Of a stretch of 64,000 bases of DNA, positions 37,031-43,910 are shown in pieces (the first letter of the stretch is position 1; each line of letters starts with the position of its first letter). The notes under the pieces are model-generated. The model was given only the letters and a program-made list of their open reading frames with translations, made no database searches and was not told the DNA's origin. The stretch lies in the NCBI RefSeq assembly GCF_002304005.1, contig NZ_MRCQ01000003.1, positions 364,574 through 428,573 of the forward strand, given 5' to 3'. The DNA comes from Flavobacterium sp. ACN6 (GTDB taxonomy: Bacteria > Bacteroidota > Bacteroidia > Flavobacteriales > Flavobacteriaceae). The translations under genes and the position numbers were made by a program.

Positions 37031-37942
37031 ATGAAAAAACTCATCATCGCAGCCGGAACAGGATTTTTAGGACAGGTTTTAATCCAACATTTCAAAGATA
37101 AATTTGACGAAATTGTAATTCTGACCCGTGGAAAATCTCAGACAATTGACGGAATTAAATATGTAAACTGGAACGCCAGAAGTTTTTCTGGCTGGGAAAA
37201 AGAATTAGAAAACGCCACCGTTTTAATTAATCTCGCCGGAAAATCTGTTGATTGCCGTTATACCAAAGAAAATAAAAAAGAGATTCTTTTATCTCGAATT
37301 GAAAGCACGAAGATTTTAAATAAAGCCATTTTGAATTGTCAAAATCCACCTAAACATTGGTTGAATTCATCAACTTCAACTATTTATCGTTTTTCTTTGG
37401 ATAAACAAATGGATGAAATTGACGGCGAGATCGGAAATGATTTTTCTATAAACGTCGCTTTGTCTTGGGAAAAAGCGTTCTTTAAAACTGAAACGCCAAA
37501 TACTCTAAAAACTGCTTTGCGAACTTCTATCGTTTTAGGTAAAGATGGAGGTGCTTTTATTCCGCTAAAGACTTTGGCGAAAATTGGTTTTGGAGGAAAA
37601 CAAGGTAACGGAAATCAATTCATAAGCTGGATTCACGAAGAAGATTTTGCCAATGCTGTTGATTTTATTATTCAAAAAGAAATCTCAGGAGTCATTAATA
37701 TTGTTTCTCCAGAACCTATTCGCAATGTTGATTTTATGCAGAAACTTAGAAAAGCTGTTGGCTTTCCATTCGGATTTCCGTTGAATAAATTTTTTCTGGA
37801 AATTGGATCTTTCTTTATTAGAACAGAAACCGAATTGGTTTTAAAAAGCAGAAATGTGATTCCGAAACGACTTTTAGACAATGGATTTCAGTTTAAGTTT
37901 GAGGATATTGATAATGCATTTAAAAATTTAGTAAACAAATGA
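37031..37942 (+). CDS. TIGR01777-type NAD(P)-binding epimerase-like protein
   Basis: The 303-residue protein is an extended short-chain dehydrogenase related to the C-terminal half of plant/cyanobacterial SulA-like proteins (TIGR01777). The nucleotide-binding motif AAGTGFLGQ is at residues 7-15, LINLAGKSVDCRYT marks the family, and RTSIVLGKDGGAF and SWIHEEDFANA follow. Its reaction is unknown. It overlaps the next membrane protein by 4 bases (ATGA). Confidence 0.9.
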   Translation: MKKLIIAAGTGFLGQVLIQHFKDKFDEIVILTRGKSQTIDGIKYVNWNARSFSGWEKELENATVLINLAGKSVDCRYTKENKKEILLSRIESTKILNKAILNCQNPPKHWLNSSTSTIYRFSLDKQMDEIDGEIGNDFSINVALSWEKAFFKTETPNTLKTALRTSIVLGKDGGAFIPLKTLAKIGFGGKQGNGNQFISWIHEEDFANAVDFIIQKEISGVINIVSPEPIRNVDFMQKLRKAVGFPFGFPLNKFFLEIGSFFIRTETELVLKSRNVIPKRLLDNGFQFKFEDIDNAFKNLVNK

Positions 37943-38349
37943 AAACACAAAACACAGATTGGATTTTTTTGTTTAAACATTGGTTTTTCACCTTGCTATT
38001 AGGGCCAATTATTTCTCAACTATTAATGTATATTACCGTTTTACATCCAAATAAAATTGTAGGCTTACTAGAAGTATTTCCTATAGCATTAATTTTCAGT
38101 TTGTTTTTTTCAATACCAACATATTTACTTTATGCTTTCTTTTACTATTATTTTTCTAAAAAAGACTTGCCTCTTTTATTCACGAAATGCATTTTGATCT
38201 TAATAGCAGTGACTGGCATTTTTATAACTTCCTCACTCATGAGAGGATTCATGTGGTTTGACATTGCTTTATCTTATTCCGTTTCATCGATTCTTACCGG
38301 ATTATTTTTTAAGTTAAATTTTAAAAGTAAGGAAGAAAATGTAAAATAA
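37939..38349 (+). CDS. Small membrane protein of unknown function
   Basis: The 136-residue protein has four predicted membrane helices and a basic C-terminus (KLNFKSKEENVK). I do not recognise a family. Start overlaps the TIGR01777 stop by 4 bases, so the two are translationally coupled. The structured repeat at 38363-38529 follows. Confidence 0.7.
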   Translation: MKTQNTDWIFLFKHWFFTLLLGPIISQLLMYITVLHPNKIVGLLEVFPIALIFSLFFSIPTYLLYAFFYYYFSKKDLPLLFTKCILILIAVTGIFITSSLMRGFMWFDIALSYSVSSILTGLFFKLNFKSKEENVK

Positions 38350-38362
38350 GATTCTTTTAAAT

Positions 38363-38529
38363 CTCCAGCGGAGTATAATGTTTATAGAAAAGATAAAAAA
38401 TGCATCGTTCATTTAAGCTCCAGCGGAGCGACATCTTTGCTTTCTGATTACTTCTGAAACATTTCGCCCCTAATGGGGCTTTATTCCAATAGCAACTATA
38501 AATCTATAAATATGACGTCCCGCTGGGAC
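38363..38529. repeat. Single diverged copy of the four-hairpin element
   Basis: Same hairpin order as the array at 32281-33000: CTCC-AGC-GGAG (38363-38373), GCTCC-AGC-GGAGC (38417-38429), GCCCC-TAAT-GGGGC (38466-38479), GTCCC-GCT-GGGAC (38517-38529). Spacers and loops differ; stems persist. It lies between the small membrane protein and the SRPBCC gene. Confidence 0.88.
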
Positions 38530-38549
38530 TTGAAATACGTTGATCAATC

Positions 38550-39005
38550 ATGACAACCATAAACCTCACAACCAAAATAAAAGCCTCGAAACAAATCGTT
38601 TTTGATGCATCAAGAAACATAGACATTCATCAACAATCTGCAAGTGAATCCAATGAAAAAGCAATTGCGGGCGTAACATCTGGTTTGATTAATTTACACG
38701 AAACAGTAACTTGGCGCGGGAAACATTTTGGTTTTTATCTGACTCATAAAAGCAGAATTACGATAATGAATTTGTATGATTATTTTGTGGATGAAATGGA
38801 ACACGGCAAATTTAAATCTTTCAAACATGAACATTTTTTTGAGGAAGAAAATGGAATCACAATTATGAGAGACAAATTACAATATGAAACTCCATTTGGA
38901 ATTTTCGGAAGATTATTTGATGCTTTATTTCTGAAAAAACATCTGAATCAATTTCTTTTGGAGAGGAACAAGGTACTCAAAGAAGTCTCAGAAAAACAGA
39001 TTTAA
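38550..39005 (+). CDS. SRPBCC-family protein
   Basis: The 151-residue protein has the START/SRPBCC ligand-binding fold, opening with a strand (TINLTTKIKASKQIVFDASRNIDIH) and ending with the long C-terminal helix FLLERNKVLKEVSEKQI that closes the cavity. Proteins of this type next to TIGR01777 genes are sometimes called cell-division-inhibitor-like, from a fusion seen elsewhere; that function is not shown here. The ligand is unknown. Confidence 0.84.
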   Translation: MTTINLTTKIKASKQIVFDASRNIDIHQQSASESNEKAIAGVTSGLINLHETVTWRGKHFGFYLTHKSRITIMNLYDYFVDEMEHGKFKSFKHEHFFEEENGITIMRDKLQYETPFGIFGRLFDALFLKKHLNQFLLERNKVLKEVSEKQI

Positions 39006-39053
39006 AATATATTTCTTACTTTTAAGAAAAGTATCTAACTTAAAATCAGACTT

Positions 39054-39452
39054 ATGAAATTAAAAACTAAAGTTTTATCGATAGCATTTTTCGCCTTTTC
39101 TATTGTTGGATTTTCTCAAAGCAATTGCACAACCTTAAAAGGATGTGAAAGAAAATTATGTGAATTAAATACCAAACTTACTGCTGCTAAAAAAGCAGGA
39201 AATCAAAACCAAATTAAGGGAGTTGAAGATGCTATTGCGCAAACCAAGAAAAACTGTACCACCAAAACGGTAAATAAAGATCTTGACAAAAAGGTAAAAG
39301 AGAAACAGCAAAAAGTAAACGAGAGAACTGCCGATTTGAACGAAGCGATTAAAGACAAAGAGAGCAAAGAAAAAATCGATAAAAAGAGAAAAAAATTAAA
39401 TGAAGCTAAAGCAGATTTGAATAAAGCACTTGCTGAACAGAAAACGAAATAG
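39054..39452 (+). CDS. DUF1090-like periplasmic coiled-coil protein
   Basis: The 132-residue protein has a signal peptide (cut near GFSQ, residue 22) and the DUF1090 pattern: paired cysteines in CTTLKGCERKLCEL and a third group KKNCTTKT, then a long Lys/Glu-rich coiled coil (KVKEKQQKVNERTADL). DUF1090 (YqjC-like) is best known from Proteobacteria; function unknown. Short intergenic gap of 48 bp after the SRPBCC gene, so co-transcription is possible. Confidence 0.8.
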   Translation: MKLKTKVLSIAFFAFSIVGFSQSNCTTLKGCERKLCELNTKLTAAKKAGNQNQIKGVEDAIAQTKKNCTTKTVNKDLDKKVKEKQQKVNERTADLNEAIKDKESKEKIDKKRKKLNEAKADLNKALAEQKTK

Positions 39453-39563
39453 ATTTTTTTTGTTTTTTGAATAAATGCGAAGAGTTTTTTTTGCAGATTT
39501 GAGCAGATTGAAAAAACAATTTGAATAGCTTTATCTGGATGATATTGCAATGGAATTTTTCTC

Positions 39564-39710
39564 GGCTTTAGCCAAACTTTATATTTTGGCTAAAGCCCTG
39601 ATCTAATCTTCTTTTGACCTCCAGCTAGAGCTGGAGGCAATTCAAAAAATGGAATCAAAATTTATTTTTCAAGCTATACATTAAACATAGCCCGCGGTTT
39701 GAACCGTGGG
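39564..39710. repeat. Triple-hairpin intergenic element
   Basis: Three strong inverted repeats in a row: 13-bp perfect arms GGCTTTAGCCAAA (39564-39576) / TTTGGCTAAAGCC (39585-39597), palindrome CCTCCAGCT-AG-AGCTGGAGG (39618-39637) and CCCGCGGTT-TG-AACCGTGGG (39691-39710). Lies in the 453-bp gap between the DUF1090-like gene and the convergent UbiA-like gene. Confidence 0.88.
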
Positions 39711-39782
39711 AAACGATGTAAAAAGAAAATGGCTTAATGGCTGAAAATATATTTAAAAATGAATTTTCTCGTTTTACGGTTT

Positions 39783-39878
39783 GCGTGAGGGATAGAAGCG
39801 GATAGCCCACAGCCTGACGAAGGAAGTGCGAGGACTTGAAGCGGATAGCCCGGTTCGCTTTTTTCGGCGAACACGCCC
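39783..39878. repeat. GCGTGAGGGATAGAAGC dispersed element, copy 1
   Basis: Begins GCGTGAGGGATAGAAGC, has GAAGCGGATAGCCC twice (39795 and 39839), a hairpin GTTCGCTTTTTTCGGCGAAC, and ends ACACGCCC. Copy 2 is at 60571-60683. The edges GCGTGAGGG and CACGCCC are partly complementary. Confidence 0.8.
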
Positions 39879-39905
39879 AAATCATTTAGAAACTTGAGGT
39901 CTTTA

Positions 39906-40712
39906 CTACAGTAACGCAATCATTAACCACCAAAAAATGGGAACGCTTTCGACCCAAAAAGAAGTATAATATTTGGAGCGGTTTGTATTGGCAAAGAGAA
40001 TAAATAACATCAAAGTCACGACCATTATTAAATTGATGATAAGATCGTGAAGGGTAAAACTTAAAATACCTAGAACCCAAAACGGAACCAAAAGTGAAAA
40101 TCCTAAAATCTTTGTACGCTTAACGCCGATAGTTTGCGGAACGGTTTTTAAATGCGGATCGTCATTCGCCAGATCCAAAATTTCAAAAACTAAAATCAGT
40201 ACAAAAACTAAAACAAATCGCTGTACGCATTTTATAAAAAAGTTGGCTGTAAAGGGAACTTCGGCATTTATGTAAGGCAAAACCAAAGTCGCTCCTACCC
40301 AACAAAGCGAAACAATATAGATTTTTACTCCTGCCCAGTTTCTGGCATTTTTTCTATTCGGGAAAAAAGGTAAAGTATAAAGTGCTGTTATGGCAAAAAT
40401 TACAACAGAGACGATTTGGGTAATTTGCTTGAGATGGAAAAAATAATATCCGACTAATAGCAGCGAAATGAAACTCAAAATAGCAATTATTTTCAACTGC
40501 AGTCCGATTGGTTTTTTCTTAACGCGAACTAAAGCATCGTACTTTACGAAATTATATCCTACAATTGTTCCGAAAAAAACGAATAAAGCCATTGGCTCAT
40601 CATACTGAATATGAAAGAAGTAAAATGTAATTCGGACCAAAGCATAACACGATAAAGCCACGTGAATACTGCTGTTTAAATAAAAATCAACTATTTGTTT
40701 TAGAAGTTTCAT
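39906..40712 (-). CDS. UbiA-like multi-helix membrane protein
   Basis: The 268-residue protein has 7-8 membrane helices and looks like the UbiA prenyltransferase superfamily. The second Asp motif is recognisable, EILDLANDDPHLKTVPQT with D180, D184 and D185, but the first motif, usually NDxxDxxxD, is reduced to NFVKYDA at residues 54-60, so prenyl diphosphate binding in the usual way is doubtful. It stands alone, convergent with the DUF1090-like gene and divergent from gcvP. Function unknown. Confidence 0.78.
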   Translation of the reverse strand: MKLLKQIVDFYLNSSIHVALSCYALVRITFYFFHIQYDEPMALFVFFGTIVGYNFVKYDALVRVKKKPIGLQLKIIAILSFISLLLVGYYFFHLKQITQIVSVVIFAITALYTLPFFPNRKNARNWAGVKIYIVSLCWVGATLVLPYINAEVPFTANFFIKCVQRFVLVFVLILVFEILDLANDDPHLKTVPQTIGVKRTKILGFSLLVPFWVLGILSFTLHDLIINLIMVVTLMLFILFANTNRSKYYTSFWVESVPIFWWLMIALL

Positions 40713-40889
40713 GCCTCAAATCTAATCAATTGGTAACAAATCAACTCTTTAGTTAGAAATTTGATAAAAATTGAAGTTAAAAATACCCATTAAATTATTA
40801 ATAATACTTAATTTTGCGCCACAAAAAAACAACACATTTACTATAAAATGTAATAAACCCTGTGAAATAGTATAAAACACTCGGCAAAT

Positions 40890-40897
40890 TACTTTTG
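40890..40897 (+). promoter_or_regulatory. Candidate -7 box of gcvP
   Basis: TACTTTTG is 25 bases before the gcvP ATG. A second candidate TAATTTTG lies at 40809-40816; which is used is not clear. The leader is too short for a glycine riboswitch from the nearer site. Confidence 0.45.
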
Positions 40898-40922
40898 ATC
40901 TTTAAAAAATAGACTGCTACAA

Positions 40923-43772
40923 ATGAAAACAGATGCTTTTGCTTTAAGACACATTGGTCCAAGAGAAACAGATCTTCAACACATGTTACAAACAATTGGT
41001 GTTGAATCTATTGAACAACTTGTTTATGAAACCCTTCCGGATGATATTCGTTTAAAAGCGCCTTTGAATTTGGATCCTGCAATGACGGAATACGAATTTG
41101 CAAATCATATTCAGGAACTAGGAAAGAAAAATAAAGTATTCAAATCTTATATTGGTTTGGGTTATCATCCAACTATTGTTCCGGCTCCAATTCAAAGAAA
41201 TATCTTTGAAAATCCAGGATGGTATACAGCTTATACACCTTATCAGGCAGAAATTGCTCAAGGTCGTCTAGAAGCGATTTTAAATTTCCAGACTACTGTT
41301 ATTGAATTAACAGGAATGGAAATTGCCAATGCATCTTTACTTGACGAAGGAACTGCTGCAGCCGAAGCGATGGCTTTGTTGTTTGACGTTCGTACACGTG
41401 ACCAAAAGAAAAACAATACTAACAAATTCTTCGTTTCTGAAGAAATTTTGCCACAAACTTTATCGGTACTTCAAACACGTTCAACTCCCGTTGGAATTGA
41501 ATTAGTTGTTGGAAACCATGAAACATTTGATTTTTCAAATGAATTCTTCGGAGCTATTTTACAATACCCCGGAAAATATGGTCAAGTAAATGATTACAGT
41601 GATTTTGTTGCTAAAGCAAAAGAAAATGAAATTAAAGTTGCCTTTGCTGCTGATATTTTGTCACTTGCTGCTTTAACTTCTCCGGGAGAAATGGGAGCTG
41701 CAGTAGTTGTTGGAACTTCACAACGTTTTGGTGTACCAATGGGTTATGGTGGTCCTCACGCTGCTTTTTTTGCCACTAAAGACGAATACAAACGCTCTAT
41801 GCCAGGTCGTATTATTGGAGTTTCCATCGACGTAAACGGAAATCGCGCCTTACGTATGGCATTAGGAACTCGTGAACAGCATATTAAACGTGAAAAAGCA
41901 ACTTCAAATATTTGTACGGCTCAGGTTTTATTAGCGGTTATGGCCGGAATGTACGCGGTTTACCACGGACCAAAAGGTTTACAATATATTGCAGGAAAAG
42001 TTCACGCATCTGCAGTTACTGCTGCTGAAGCTTTAAATAAATTAGGAGTTTACCAAACCAATACGGCTTACTTTGATACTATTTTAGTAAAAGCAGATGC
42101 TCAAAAAGTAAAAGCTATTGCGGAGAAAAATGAAGTAAACTTTTTCTATGTTGATGCTGATACGATTTCTATCTCATTTAACGAAACAACTTCTGTTGCC
42201 GACATCAACCAAATTATTGCCATTTTTGCTGATGCTTTAGGAAAAGAAACTTTTACGGTTTCTGAATTAACTGCTGCAAGTCAATTACCGGCTTCATTAG
42301 AAAGAACGTCACCTTTCTTAACGCATGATGTTTTCAACAATCATCATTCAGAAAGTCAGATCATGCGTTACATCAAAAAATTAGAACGTAAAGATTTATC
42401 GTTAAACCATTCGATGATTTCATTAGGTTCTTGTACGATGAAATTAAACGCAGCTTCAGAAATGTTGCCTTTATCAATGCCAAACTGGAACAGCATTCAC
42501 CCTTTTGCACCAGTAGAACAAGCTGAAGGTTATATCACGATGCTTAAAAAATTGGAGGAGCAATTGAATGTAATTACCGGATTTGCCGGAACAACATTAC
42601 AGCCTAACTCTGGAGCTCAAGGAGAATATGCTGGTTTAATGGCGATTCGTGCTTACCATTTATCAAGAAATGAAAGTCACCGTAATGTATGTTTAATCCC
42701 TTCATCTGCTCACGGAACCAATCCTGCTTCTGCAGCGATGGCCGGAATGAAAATTATCGTTACTAAAACTACTCCGGAAGGAAATATTGATGTAGAAGAT
42801 TTAAGAGAAAAAGCGATTGAACACAAAGATGACTTATCTTGTTTAATGGTAACGTACCCTTCTACTCACGGAGTTTTCGAATCTTCAATTATTGAAATCA
42901 CTAAATTAATCCACGACAATGGCGGATTAGTATATATGGATGGTGCAAACATGAACGCGCAAGTTGGATTAACAAATCCGGCTACAATTGGTGCCGACGT
43001 TTGTCACTTAAACTTACACAAAACATTCGCTATTCCTCACGGTGGCGGTGGACCTGGAGTTGGACCAATTTGCGTGAACGAAAAACTAGTTCCGTTTTTA
43101 CCAACAAACCCAATCTTAAAAGTTGGTGGTGAGCAGGCTATTACAGCTATTTCATCTGCACCTTACGGATCTGCCTTAGTTTGTTTGATTTCTTACGGTT
43201 ACATCACAATGATGGGTGCCGAAGGATTAAAAAGCGCTACAGAACATGCTATTTTAAATGCCAATTACATGAAAGCGCGTTTTGAAGGACACTATCCAAT
43301 TCTTTATACAGGAGAATGCGGAAGAGCGGCTCACGAAATGATTTTAGATTGTCGTTCATTTAAAGAAAACGGAATTGAAGTGGGTGATATCGCAAAACGT
43401 TTGATGGATTACGGTTTCCACGCTCCTACGGTTTCTTTCCCTGTAGCGGGAACTTTAATGATCGAACCTACAGAATCTGAAGATTTAGCAGAATTAGATC
43501 GTTTTTGTGACGCTCTTATTTCAATCAGAAAAGAGATTGAAGTTGCAACAGCCGATGATAAAAATAACGTATTGAAAAATGCACCGCACACCTTGGCAAT
43601 GTTAACTACTGATAACTGGGCTTTCCCTTACACAAGAGAAAAAGCGGCTTACCCATTAGAGTATATTGCTGACAATAAATTCTGGCCATCTGTTCGTCGC
43701 GTTGACGATGCTTATGGTGACAGAAATTTAGTTTGTAGCTGTGCTCCTATTGAAGCTTACATGGAAAGCTAA
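40923..43772 (+). CDS. gcvP: Glycine dehydrogenase (decarboxylating), P-protein
   Basis: GcvP decarboxylates glycine in the glycine cleavage system and passes the aminomethyl group to the lipoyl H-protein. At 949 residues it is the fused single-chain form. The PLP lysine is in LNLHKTFAIPHGGGGPG (Lys700), and the N-terminal half carries the catalytically inactive homologous repeat. It starts with the typical MKTDAFALRHIGPRETD. gcvT and gcvH are not in the window. A hairpin terminator follows. Confidence 0.97.
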   Translation: MKTDAFALRHIGPRETDLQHMLQTIGVESIEQLVYETLPDDIRLKAPLNLDPAMTEYEFANHIQELGKKNKVFKSYIGLGYHPTIVPAPIQRNIFENPGWYTAYTPYQAEIAQGRLEAILNFQTTVIELTGMEIANASLLDEGTAAAEAMALLFDVRTRDQKKNNTNKFFVSEEILPQTLSVLQTRSTPVGIELVVGNHETFDFSNEFFGAILQYPGKYGQVNDYSDFVAKAKENEIKVAFAADILSLAALTSPGEMGAAVVVGTSQRFGVPMGYGGPHAAFFATKDEYKRSMPGRIIGVSIDVNGNRALRMALGTREQHIKREKATSNICTAQVLLAVMAGMYAVYHGPKGLQYIAGKVHASAVTAAEALNKLGVYQTNTAYFDTILVKADAQKVKAIAEKNEVNFFYVDADTISISFNETTSVADINQIIAIFADALGKETFTVSELTAASQLPASLERTSPFLTHDVFNNHHSESQIMRYIKKLERKDLSLNHSMISLGSCTMKLNAASEMLPLSMPNWNSIHPFAPVEQAEGYITMLKKLEEQLNVITGFAGTTLQPNSGAQGEYAGLMAIRAYHLSRNESHRNVCLIPSSAHGTNPASAAMAGMKIIVTKTTPEGNIDVEDLREKAIEHKDDLSCLMVTYPSTHGVFESSIIEITKLIHDNGGLVYMDGANMNAQVGLTNPATIGADVCHLNLHKTFAIPHGGGGPGVGPICVNEKLVPFLPTNPILKVGGEQAITAISSAPYGSALVCLISYGYITMMGAEGLKSATEHAILNANYMKARFEGHYPILYTGECGRAAHEMILDCRSFKENGIEVGDIAKRLMDYGFHAPTVSFPVAGTLMIEPTESEDLAELDRFCDALISIRKEIEVATADDKNNVLKNAPHTLAMLTTDNWAFPYTREKAAYPLEYIADNKFWPSVRRVDDAYGDRNLVCSCAPIEAYMES

Positions 43773-43792
43773 AATTTAGTTTTCTTTCATAT

Positions 43793-43834
43793 AAAATACC
43801 TCAATCTGAAAAATCAGAATTGGGGTATTTTTTT
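43793..43834 (+). terminator. Terminator of gcvP
   Basis: AAAATACCTCAATCTGA pairs with TCAGAATTGGGGTATTTT with one bulge and a G-U pair, followed by a T-run. Confidence 0.85.
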
Positions 43835-43910
43835 TACAAAAAATTTAATTCAACATTTTATTTTATGTATAATTGCATTTAAACTATCAAACCAAAAATT
43901 AATTTATCCA

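Noticed and set aside
40740..40922. Glycine riboswitch upstream of gcvP
   Set aside because: The leader from the nearer promoter is only about 20 bases, and the longer one shows none of the tandem aptamer core; gcvP regulation cannot be read from this.
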